A DNA stretch of 6,556 nucleotides from Calditrichota bacterium. Its GTDB lineage: Bacteria; Electryoneota; RPQS01. Location of the stretch: assembly GCA_020057985.1 (NCBI GenBank), contig JAGVEU010000188.1:1-6556 (forward strand). Reading direction: 5' to 3'. The translations under genes were made by a program, and so were the position numbers. Shown here in pieces: positions 1 through 5,411 of this stretch (the stretch's first letter is position 1; every line of letters begins with the position of its first letter). Below the pieces are notes generated by a model. The model saw only the letters and a list, made by a program, of their open reading frames with translations. It ran no database searches and had not been told where the DNA came from.

Positions 1-65
1 AGCTCAGTTGGTAGAGCATCAGCCTTCCAAGCTGAATGTCGCGGGTTCGAGCCTCGTCGCCCGCT
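1..65 (+). tRNA. tRNA-Gly(TCC), 5' end cut by the window
   Basis: The window opens at about tRNA position 9, so the 5' acceptor strand and position 8 are missing. The rest folds as a tRNA: D stem GCTC/GAGC (2-5, 14-17), anticodon stem TCAGC/GCTGA (19-23, 31-35) with loop CTTCCAA and anticodon TCC at 26-28, T arm 41-57 with loop TTCGAGC and a few G-U pairs, then the 3' acceptor strand CGCCCGC (58-64) and T65 as discriminator. The next bases are CCG, so a full CCA is not encoded. It reads GGA/GGG glycine codons. Followed by tRNA-Thr(GGT) and tuf, it matches the glyT-thrT-tufB order of E. coli, so a tRNA-Tyr gene may lie just upstream (inference). Confidence 0.95.
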
Positions 66-77
66 CCGTGAGATTCT

Positions 78-142
78 AAATTTACAAGTACCAATTTACA
101 ATCTTGTTCAGTAATCGCTTCTATATTGTAAATTGTAAATTT
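78..142. repeat. AT-rich inverted repeat made of four AATTTACAA units
   Basis: Between the Gly and Thr tRNA genes, AATTTACAA occurs at 79-87 and 93-101, and its reverse complement TTGTAAATT at 126-134 and 133-141. The outer arms pair: 93-102 with 125-134 (10 bp) and 78-85 with 135-142 (8 bp). The left arm carries 7 extra bases (86-92), and the loop is about 22 nt. In the tRNA precursor this would form an AU-rich bulged stem. No poly-T follows, so it is not a standard terminator. Whether it is a dispersed genomic repeat cannot be judged from one copy. Confidence 0.75.
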
Positions 143-172
143 GAGTTTGGAGTTTCTTTCAGTCGTTGACCT

Positions 173-245
<73 letters not shown>

Positions 246-276
246 CACTAATTTTCTCGAGGTATTCGTTATGAAA

Positions 277-325
277 GACCGTCCTTCGGTCGCTAATGGC
301 TGATTCCTCAGAGCGTTCCGAATCA
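277..325 (+). promoter_or_regulatory. Two short hairpins in the tRNA-Thr/tuf spacer
   Basis: The first is GACCG (277-281) pairing with CGGTC (287-291) around a 5-nt loop. The second is TGATTC (301-306) pairing with GAATCA (320-325) around 13 nt. Neither is followed by a U tract, so they do not look like terminators. They may be tRNA 3'-processing signals or leader structures in the tuf mRNA. Function is inferred only from position, and stems of 5-6 bp can arise by chance. Confidence 0.35.
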
Positions 326-356
326 AGCAACAGATTAGAGATAACCAAGAGACCTT

Positions 357-363
357 AAGGAGG
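357..363 (+). promoter_or_regulatory. Strong ribosome binding site of tuf
   Basis: AAGGAGG is a full-strength Shine-Dalgarno sequence 10 nt before the tuf ATG. It fixes the start at 374 and fits a very highly expressed gene. The later genes secE, rplK and the methyltransferase have much weaker sites. Confidence 0.85.
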
Positions 364-373
364 GTCACAAAAC

Positions 374-1564
374 ATGGCTAAAGCCAAATTTGAGCGTACC
401 AAACCGCACGTCAACATTGGTACCATTGGCCACGTGGATCACGGCAAGACGACCTTAACCGCTGCCATTACGCAAATTCTGGCAAAGCGCGGTCTGGCTC
501 AGGCCCGTAGGTATGACGAAATTGACAATGCGCCGGAAGAGAAGGCTCGTGGTGTGACGATTAACGTTCACCATGCCGAGTACGAAACCGATAAGCGTCA
601 CTACGCTCACGTAGACTGCCCGGGTCACGCGGACTATATCAAGAACATGGTTACAGGTGCGGCGCAGATGGACGGTGCCATACTTGTGGTCGGCGCAGAC
701 GATGGTCCTATGCCGCAAACTCGTGAGCACGTTCTGCTTGCTCGTCAGGTCAACGTTCCTTCGCTCGTCGTCTTTCTAAACAAGACCGACTTAGTGGATG
801 ATCCCGAACTCCTTGAACTCGTTGAACTTGAAGTTCGTGACTTGTTGACTGCTTACGGCTATCCCGGCGATAAGACGCCCGTGATTAAGGGATCCGCTCT
901 CGATGCTCTCTCCAATATAGATGATCCCGAGAAAACCAAGTGCATCAATGAACTCATGGAAGCCGTGGATAGCTTCATCCCATTACCGATTCGCGCCCTT
1001 GACAAGCCGTTCCTGATGCCAGTCGAGGATGTTTTCTCGATCACTGGTCGTGGTACAGTGGGTACCGGCCGTATTGAAAATGGCGTGGTTAAGGTTGGCG
1101 AAGAAGTTGAAATCATCGGACTTGGCGCCCACAAGAAGTCCGTTGTTACAGGTGTTGAGATGTTCCGCAAGTTGCTCGATCAGGGCATGGCCGGTGATAA
1201 CGTCGGTCTGCTACTGCGCGGCGTGGATAAGACGGACCTTGAGCGTGGCATGGTTGTGGTTAAGCCCGGCTCAATTAAGCCACACACGAAATTCAAGGCC
1301 GAAGTCTACGTGCTCACGAAAGAGGAGGGTGGACGTCATACTCCATTCTTCAATAATTATCGCCCGCAATTCTTCTTCCGCACAACGGACGTCACAGGTT
1401 CGATATCTATGCCGGAAGGCGTGGAAATGATTATGCCCGGTGACAACATCACAATGACCGTGGAACTGATTTCCGAAATCGCCATGACCACCGGACTACG
1501 CTTCGCAATTCGTGAAGGCGGTCGAACCGTTGGCGCCGGCGCTGTAACCGAGATCATTGCCTAA
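374..1564 (+). CDS. tuf: Translation elongation factor Tu
   Basis: This GTPase delivers aminoacyl-tRNA to the ribosomal A site in the cytoplasm. It has 396 aa, the usual bacterial length. Visible motifs are P-loop GHVDHGKT (19-26), switch I RGVTI (59-63), DCPGH (81-85) with the catalytic His85, NKTD (136-139) and GSAL (173-176) for guanine binding. Domains 2 and 3 follow, with GRGTVGTGR, the HTPFF..YRPQF tRNA-binding segment and the C-terminal [13 protein letters not shown]. The start ATG gives the standard [27 protein letters not shown] opening behind AAGGAGG. It sits after tRNA-Thr and before tRNA-Trp and secE, the common tuf context. Small departures from the E. coli-type sequence are NKTD for [15 protein letters not shown] for the usual AADGPMPQT wording, and GTVGTGR for GTVVTGR. 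All key residues are intact, so it should be functional. A second tuf copy elsewhere in the genome cannot be excluded. Confidence 0.99.
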   Translation: MAKAKFERTKPHVNIGTIGHVDHGKTTLTAAITQILAKRGLAQARRYDEIDNAPEEKARGVTINVHHAEYETDKRHYAHVDCPGHADYIKNMVTGAAQMDGAILVVGADDGPMPQTREHVLLARQVNVPSLVVFLNKTDLVDDPELLELVELEVRDLLTAYGYPGDKTPVIKGSALDALSNIDDPEKTKCINELMEAVDSFIPLPIRALDKPFLMPVEDVFSITGRGTVGTGRIENGVVKVGEEVEIIGLGAHKKSVVTGVEMFRKLLDQGMAGDNVGLLLRGVDKTDLERGMVVVKPGSIKPHTKFKAEVYVLTKEEGGRHTPFFNNYRPQFFFRTTDVTGSISMPEGVEMIMPGDNITMTVELISEIAMTTGLRFAIREGGRTVGAGAVTEIIA

Positions 1565-1644
1565 GACTATTCTGCCGGGCTGTTTGCTTCTTCGAACATT
1601 CCGGGATTTACTTTTTTCTTGAGTATCTGACTCCGACTGCCCGT

Positions 1645-1721
1645 ACGGCAGTAGCTCAATTTGGTAGAGTACCGGTCTCCAAAACCGGGTGTTGGGGGTT
1701 CGAGTCCCTCCTGCCGTGCCA
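1645..1721 (+). tRNA. tRNA-Trp(CCA)
   Basis: Acceptor ACGGCAG (1645-1651) pairs with CTGCCGT (1711-1717). The anticodon stem is CCGGT/ACCGG (1672-1676, 1684-1688) with loop CTCCAAA and anticodon CCA at 1679-1681. The T arm has loop TTCGAGT with one G-U pair. The discriminator G1718 is the base expected for bacterial tRNA-Trp. The 3' CCA (1719-1721) is encoded, unlike in the Gly and Thr tRNAs upstream. A tRNA-Trp gene directly before secE-nusG is a recurrent bacterial arrangement. The upstream bases ACTGCC (1636-1641) are complementary to GGCAGT (1647-1652) and could compete with acceptor-stem folding in the precursor. Confidence 0.97.
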
Positions 1722-1746
1722 CGAAACCACTAACTGGATTTGCTGA

Positions 1747-1929
1747 ATGTTTAGGAAGCTGGTCGCGTACCTCGGAGATGTCCGAGTCGAAATGGCCAAG
1801 GTCACCTGGCCGACACGTGCTGAGATGATGGAATCTGCTAAGATCGTGCTTGTTCTAAGTCTGGTCCTTGCCATCGCCGTCTTTGCTGTAGACCGGGTTC
1901 TTTCGCTTGCGCTGCAAATGGTTCTCTAA
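1747..1929 (+). CDS. secE: Preprotein translocase subunit SecE
   Basis: SecE is the small essential subunit that clamps SecY in the SecYEG protein-export channel of the inner membrane. At 60 aa it is the short, single-span form found in most bacteria. It has an amphipathic N-terminal helix, the family signature around AKVTWPTRAE (17-26) and one transmembrane helix (about 33-54). The ATG follows a poor Shine-Dalgarno region only 25 nt after tRNA-Trp, so translation may be modest. The usual partner nusG is displaced by a methyltransferase gene. No rpmG (L33), which often precedes secE, is present between tuf and here. Confidence 0.95.
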   Translation: MFRKLVAYLGDVRVEMAKVTWPTRAEMMESAKIVLVLSLVLAIAVFAVDRVLSLALQMVL

Positions 1930-1943
1930 CCCATTGCTGGCTG

Positions 1944-2843
1944 TTGTCGGGATTTGAAACCGTAGCCTGCGCCGTTTGTGGTTCTGAGAGCTACGAGAAG
2001 GCGCTTGAAGTAGGTGATCGTTTCAACACCATTCCCGGCCAGGTTTTTAACATTGTTAAGTGCGGGAGTTGCGGGTTGCTGTTTGTTAATCCGCGACCCG
2101 ATCAGGATTCGATTGCAGAATACTATGAGTCTGAAGAGTACGATCCGTTTGGAAGCGCAAGCTCAAAGGACTCGGCCTTCACTCGGCTCTATCGCATCGC
2201 ACGACCCTTTTCAATCCGCCGTAAGGCTGCACGAGTTGTGAAGGGACTGGCTCCGAGGGCAAGAACACTCGACGTTGGCTGTGCCACGGGCGAATTCGTG
2301 CGTGAACTTCGCCGCAGAGGCTTCACTCCGTTCGGTGTGGAACCCGATTCTCAAGCCGCCGAATATGCGCGGCAAAAAAATGGACTCACGGTCTGGACCG
2401 GTACTATCGAGCAGGTTCCTAAGATCGCCGGACCATTCGGGTTGATTACTTTTTGGCACGTACTTGAGCATGTCCATACGCTTCGGGAGACTCTTTCATG
2501 TGCATACTCCCTCTTGGACAAAGGGGGAAGAGTAGCCATCGCAGTTCCTAATCCGGAGTCGTGCGATGCACGCATATATGGAGCGAAGTGGGTGGCTTGG
2601 GATGCTCCACGGCATCTGTATCATTTTACGTCATCGGTGATGGTGGATCTATTGACAAAATCCGGTTTTCGGTCTGTGCGATTGGGTGCTGTTGCTTTTG
2701 ATGCCTTCTACCACTCGCTTCTGTCGGAATCGAAAACCACCTTTGGACTTATGCGCGGAGGAATTCGCGGGTTGTCCAGCTATCTGAGGGGTATCTCAGG
2801 GGGCGCAGGTTCTTCCGAACTTTATCTCGCATACAAAGACTAA
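1944..2843 (+). CDS. Class I SAM-dependent methyltransferase with N-terminal zinc-ribbon-like segment
   Basis: The product (299 aa) belongs to the Methyltransf_23-like group. An N-terminal Cys4 cluster (C9, C12, C40, C43, then GLLFVNPRP) resembles a zinc ribbon. Next come SAM-binding motif I LDVGCATGEF (109-118), the acidic GVEPD (131-135, ribose contact), ITFWHVLEHV (168-177, motif IV-like) and the family-typical APRHLYHFT (221-229). Such enzymes are commonly found in surface-glycan and secondary-metabolite clusters, and the substrate here is unknown. The start is uncertain: TTG at 1944 (14 nt after secE), or CTG at 1941, since no ATG lies upstream of the Cys cluster and no good ribosome site is seen. 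Translation may be coupled to secE. The stop lies 12 nt before nusG. Methylation of a translation or transcription component is an attractive guess from position only. Confidence 0.88.
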   Translation: MSGFETVACAVCGSESYEKALEVGDRFNTIPGQVFNIVKCGSCGLLFVNPRPDQDSIAEYYESEEYDPFGSASSKDSAFTRLYRIARPFSIRRKAARVVKGLAPRARTLDVGCATGEFVRELRRRGFTPFGVEPDSQAAEYARQKNGLTVWTGTIEQVPKIAGPFGLITFWHVLEHVHTLRETLSCAYSLLDKGGRVAIAVPNPESCDARIYGAKWVAWDAPRHLYHFTSSVMVDLLTKSGFRSVRLGAVAFDAFYHSLLSESKTTFGLMRGGIRGLSSYLRGISGGAGSSELYLAYKD

Positions 2844-2855
2844 CAGAGAGATTTA

Positions 2856-3428
2856 TTGGTTTCAGCAACAGACAATCCAATCACCTCTAACGAATCGGCA
2901 TGGTTTGTTATTCATGTCTTCACAGGACAGGAAGAGAAGATCAAGTCTTTCCTTGAAGAAGAGGTGAAGCGTCTCAAACTGGAGGACCAAGTCACGCAGG
3001 TCATGATCCCCAAAGAGGAGGTCATTGAGATGCGCGATGGCAAGAAAAAAACCAAGACTCGTGTAATTCTGCCGGGATATATGCTCGTGGAGATGTTACT
3101 CAATAAAAACACCGAGCATCTTATTCTCAACACACCGCAGGTTATCAATTTTGTCGGCCCGAAAAACCGCCCATCTGCGCTTGGTCCGAATGAAGTCCAG
3201 AGAATGCTCGGGCATTCTCAACGAGAGGGTGTAGCGCAAATCGTTGAGGTCCCATTCCGTGAAGGGGATTCAGTCAAGGTTATTGATGGCCCGTTCAAAG
3301 ACTTCACGGGAAAAGTGCTGGAAATCAACACCGAAAAGCGCAAAGTGAAAATCATGGTGTCCATCTTCGGTCGTTCAACTCCGATCGAGTTGGACTTTCT
3401 TGTAGTGTCCACTGAACTCGTTTCGTAG
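2856..3428 (+). CDS. nusG: Transcription termination/antitermination factor NusG
   Basis: NusG binds RNA polymerase, raises processivity and links it to Rho or the ribosome. The product has 190 aa, near the usual length. The NGN domain starts at AWFVIHVFTGQEEK (15-28) and includes the signature LPGYMLVEM (72-80) and the VINFVG segment (96-101). A C-terminal KOW domain begins near FREGDSVKVIDGPFKDFTG (134-152) and ends with GRSTPIELDF. The start is TTG at 2856, behind GAGAG (2846-2850). No in-frame ATG lies between it and the conserved W16, so a non-ATG start with about 14 extra N-terminal residues is the best choice. It is followed by rplK after 66 nt, the standard order. The methyltransferase just upstream replaces the usual direct secE neighbour. 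Confidence 0.97.
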   Translation: MVSATDNPITSNESAWFVIHVFTGQEEKIKSFLEEEVKRLKLEDQVTQVMIPKEEVIEMRDGKKKTKTRVILPGYMLVEMLLNKNTEHLILNTPQVINFVGPKNRPSALGPNEVQRMLGHSQREGVAQIVEVPFREGDSVKVIDGPFKDFTGKVLEINTEKRKVKIMVSIFGRSTPIELDFLVVSTELVS

Positions 3429-3454
3429 CTTTCCCTGATTTAGAAAATTTTCCA

Positions 3455-3477
3455 TCCTGCACCCTCTGGGTTCAGGA
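3455..3477 (+). promoter_or_regulatory. Hairpin in the rplK leader
   Basis: TCCTG (3455-3459) pairs with CAGGA (3473-3477). After one C.T mismatch, ACCC (3461-3464) pairs with GGGT (3468-3471) around a TCT loop. It lies in the nusG-rplK spacer, ending 17 nt before the rplK ATG. No U tract follows, so it is not a normal terminator. In E. coli the L11 operon is repressed by L1 binding near the rplK start. This hairpin sits in the right place for such control, but I cannot match it to a known L1 site. Confidence 0.4.
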
Positions 3478-3494
3478 CAACCTTTGAGATAAAC

Positions 3495-3920
3495 ATGGCA
3501 AAGAAAGTCACCGGTATTATCAGACTCCAGCTTCCCGCAGGCGCGGCTACTCCGGCTCCACCGGTTGGTCCTGCGCTCGGTCAAAAGCAAGTGAACATCA
3601 TGGAGTTCTGCAAGCAATTCAACGCCCGGACAGATAAAGAGAAGGGCATGATTATCCCGGTGGTAATCACGGTCTATCAGGATAAGAGCTTCACTTTTAT
3701 CACGAAGACTCCGCCTGCCGCGATCCTGCTCAAAAAGGCCGCCGGTATTGAGAAAGGTTCGGGCGTTCCGAATCGCACCAAAGTTGCCACGGTGAATGCC
3801 GCCCAAGTGCGCCAGATTGCCGAATTGAAAATGAACGACTTGAATGCTAACGACGTCGAAATGGCCATGCGCATGGTGGAGGGCACCGCGCGCTCGATGG
3901 GGATCAACGTCGAGCATTAG
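3495..3920 (+). CDS. rplK: 50S ribosomal protein L11
   Basis: L11 forms the GTPase-associated centre of the large subunit with 23S rRNA and L10/L12, and is needed for stringent-response sensing. It has 141 aa, standard length. The N-terminal domain has the proline-rich [11 protein letters not shown] (20-30) and [13 protein letters not shown]. The RNA-binding C-terminal domain has [19 protein letters not shown], and the terminal [13 protein letters not shown]. The ATG gives the standard MAKKVTG start, and the ribosome site is weak (TTTGAGAT). Where most families read GQ[HRKQ]G[VL]NI, this one reads GQKQVNI, with Gln32 instead of Gly. The usual downstream partner rplA (L1) is absent from the window. 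Confidence 0.98.
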   Translation: MAKKVTGIIRLQLPAGAATPAPPVGPALGQKQVNIMEFCKQFNARTDKEKGMIIPVVITVYQDKSFTFITKTPPAAILLKKAAGIEKGSGVPNRTKVATVNAAQVRQIAELKMNDLNANDVEMAMRMVEGTARSMGINVEH

Positions 3921-4091
3921 GAGCATCTTACTAAGGCTTAGAATAGTAGCTTATTTTCTTTGAGAGTGTTAACTCAGAGTGATTTGGCCATGTTTAGGTG
4001 CTTGAAAAAGCCTATCGCATACGTTGAAAATCACTACCAAGTGAACACTCGCCAGGCAAGAAGGGTCAAACAAAAAAGATAGGAGAACTCC
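3921..4091. other. Spacer between rplK and the accessory genes
   Basis: These 171 nt hold no supportable gene, no convincing GC-rich terminator and no clear promoter. TAGAAT (3939-3944) resembles a -10 box but lacks a good -35. The useful element is the ribosome site AGGAG at 4081-4085, 6 nt before the next ATG. The spacer marks the point where the conserved ribosomal order (rplK-rplA-rplJ-rplL-rpoBC) ends. Confidence 0.6.
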
Positions 4092-5033
4092 ATGCGATAC
4101 CAAAGAACTGTCGCTTTCGTTCTGTGCCTTACGGCCCTGCTATTTACGACCCCGCTTCTTTTCGCACAGACAGAAAGCCAAACTAACAAGCCTTCTGCGC
4201 CACCTGCGTCAGCGGAAGAAGAGAGAATACTCAAACTTCTCCAGAAAATAAGCACATGGCCGCAGACGATTGAGCCAACTGACTATTTGCAGGCCATCTA
4301 TGAGGAGTTGCTTGGTTGTGCCGGAATAGCTGCCAAGCTGAACTCCGAGCGGATTGTCCAAGCGATTGTGGACTTCCCCGTGCACGACCCGGATGTTGGT
4401 GAGGCCAAGATGATGGCGTTGCGCAGGTTCAACGGCAATCCCGCTGCTCATGCATGCGTCGTCGAGGCGCTTACTCACCCTGAGCAGAAGATTCAGAAGA
4501 ACGCTGCTCAGGTCCTCTTTCACTGGGGAGAATGGGACTTGGCGATTCCCATTATTCACAAGTACGGCTTCTACGAGGCCATGGAGGTGGATTACTGGGG
4601 TCGAGAGCCGGACCCCCCCCGGCTAATTCCCATTCTCCAGGAAGGGGCGCGCACATCCACTTGGGAAGGCCGCACTCTGGCTGCTTTCTATTTGCAGTCC
4701 TTTGGCGATTCTACAACGATTGTTGCAGTGGCCCGAGATGTTGTGGCACACGCGCCATCGGATGTGGACAACAGCAGCGTTGCCCGAGCCAAATACACTG
4801 CACTCAGAACTCTGGCGCGCTATCATGTTACGGACAACATTTCCGACATCGCCCGATTGGCTGACAACCAAAGTGCGCTCGTGCGCATTCAGGTGGTGGA
4901 CATCTTGCAGCTCTACGCCTACAACGGCATCGAAGAAGCTCGCCGGGTACTGGAACAAATCACCGAGAGCAATGCTGACTTGAAAACGAGGGAAACTGCC
5001 AAAGCCGCGCTTAGCAAGATAGACCAGAAATAG
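4092..5033 (+). CDS. Exported helical (HEAT-like) repeat protein, function unknown
   Basis: The product has 313 aa. Residues 1-25 form a signal peptide (MRYQR, a hydrophobic core, likely cleavage at LFA|Q), so it should be exported. A Pro/Ser/Ala-rich linker (about 30-42) is followed by an all-helical body of alternating amphipathic helices resembling HEAT/armadillo repeats, for example around 105-158, 176-220 and 230-312. No catalytic motif is visible; such folds usually scaffold or bind proteins. ATG 4092 is supported by AGGAG 6 nt upstream. The segment FGDST-x5-ARDVV (204-218) recurs in the product of the 5412 gene (186-200), suggesting diverged paralogues. An 8-C run at 4613-4620 lies inside the frame and could be slippage-prone. 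The HEAT assignment rests on helix pattern only. Confidence 0.85.
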   Translation: MRYQRTVAFVLCLTALLFTTPLLFAQTESQTNKPSAPPASAEEERILKLLQKISTWPQTIEPTDYLQAIYEELLGCAGIAAKLNSERIVQAIVDFPVHDPDVGEAKMMALRRFNGNPAAHACVVEALTHPEQKIQKNAAQVLFHWGEWDLAIPIIHKYGFYEAMEVDYWGREPDPPRLIPILQEGARTSTWEGRTLAAFYLQSFGDSTTIVAVARDVVAHAPSDVDNSSVARAKYTALRTLARYHVTDNISDIARLADNQSALVRIQVVDILQLYAYNGIEEARRVLEQITESNADLKTRETAKAALSKIDQK

Positions 5034-5265
5034 GGAGCAAGACAAAAGTGAGATTATAGCGGTTCTCAATAATCCTCCGACATGCAATGTGCAAAATTGT
5101 GTGGGGCGGTTAGGCCAGGATGTCGGAATAATTTCGGGAATCACTATAACAGATCGGAAAGTCTTTATATGCCTCTTGGCTCTTTTCGTATTGGCATCCT
5201 CTTGTATTTCCTTTGCAGTCATCACGCCAGTCCGAGATGTTTTTTTCGAGAATTCCGCGCGGGAC
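5034..5265. other. Intergenic region with possible signal-peptide relic
   Basis: The 308 nt from the previous stop to the leader ORF hold no gene I can support. An 8-bp inverted repeat, TCCGACAT (5076-5083) and ATGTCGGA (5120-5127), has a 36-nt loop and no U tract, so it is a poor terminator. A + strand frame from GTG 5089 to the stop at 5314-5316 encodes a strikingly signal-peptide-like stretch starting DRKVFICLLALF and ending SCISFA. It has no ribosome site, and an ATA (5146-5148) stands where an ATG would be expected. It may be a decayed exported-protein gene. The promoter of the next operon overlaps its 3' end. CCGCGCGG (5255-5262) is a perfect palindrome just upstream of the -35 box. Confidence 0.4.
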
Positions 5266-5294
5266 TTGACAAAGCGCGTCTGCTATGGTATATT
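5266..5294 (+). promoter_or_regulatory. Near-consensus sigma70-type promoter
   Basis: The -35 box TTGACA (5266-5271) is a perfect match to consensus. The spacer is exactly 17 nt, and the -10 box TATATT (5289-5294) matches 5 of 6 positions. Transcription would start near 5301, giving a leader of about 110 nt before the ATG at 5412. It is the best promoter visible in the window and makes the 5412/6308 genes an independent transcription unit. Confidence 0.8.
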
Positions 5295-5341
5295 CGAAGT
5301 GTATTTATGCCTGTAATGAAATTTTCTAGGGAGGTTATTCG

Positions 5342-5398
5342 ATGTGGAAGTCCACTATCAGGCGAATCCCACCGCGCGGGTTTGCCTATCCGTTTTGA
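5342..5398 (+). CDS. Putative 18-residue leader peptide (mini-ORF)
   Basis: ATG 5342 follows a strong ribosome site AGGGAGG (5328-5334) with 7-nt spacing and lies about 40 nt after the predicted transcription start. It encodes MWKSTIRRIPPRGFAYPF and stops at TGA 5396-5398, 13 nt before the next ATG. A ribosome stopping there would cover the next ribosome site at 5401-5404, so translational coupling is plausible. The peptide is basic and proline/arginine-containing (three Arg, three Pro, one PP), with no run of a single amino acid as in classical attenuators. It overlaps a hairpin (5360-5387). It could instead be a chance frame; the ribosome site and placement argue for translation, but no homology is recognised. 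Confidence 0.5.
   Translation: MWKSTIRRIPPRGFAYPF
5360..5387 (+). promoter_or_regulatory. Leader hairpin inside the mini-ORF
   Basis: AGGCGAA (5360-5366) pairs with TTTGCCT (5381-5387), including one G-U. After a bulged T5367, CCC (5368-5370) pairs with GGG (5378-5380), closing a 7-nt loop ACCGCGC: ten base pairs in all. It covers codons 7 to 16 of the leader ORF, so a translating ribosome would unfold it. No U tract follows, so control would more likely act on translation or mRNA stability than on termination. Confidence 0.6.
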
Positions 5399-5400
5399 AA

Positions 5401-5411
5401 GAGGGATCCTC
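5401..5411 (+). promoter_or_regulatory. Self-paired ribosome binding site of the 5412 gene
   Basis: GAGG (5401-5404) lies 7 nt before ATG 5412 and decides that start. The same four bases can pair with CCTC (5408-5411) around a GAT triloop, a small hairpin that would mask the site. This fits a need for ribosomes arriving from the leader ORF, though a 4-bp stem is weak on its own. Confidence 0.5.

Noticed and set aside
1565..1644. Terminator after tuf (CCGGG repeats and a T run near 1610-1619)
   Set aside because: The CCGGG copies are direct, not inverted, so no stem forms before the T run.
3375..3926. Long antisense open frame over rplK
   Set aside because: It is a shadow of the highly conserved L11 gene, with His/Arg-rich non-protein-like composition and no ribosome site.
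5076..5127. Inverted repeat TCCGACAT/ATGTCGGA as terminator of the first HEAT-like gene
   Set aside because: The stem is only 8 bp with a 36-nt loop and no U tract.
4623..5225. 200-codon antisense open frame over the first HEAT-like gene
   Set aside because: It overlaps a sense gene with ribosome site and signal peptide; no start signal or recognisable domain.
5082..5411. Upstream in-frame extension of the 5412 gene to an ATG at 5082
   Set aside because: It would cover the TTGACA/TATATT promoter and leader, has no ribosome site, and would bury the clear signal peptide starting at 5412.
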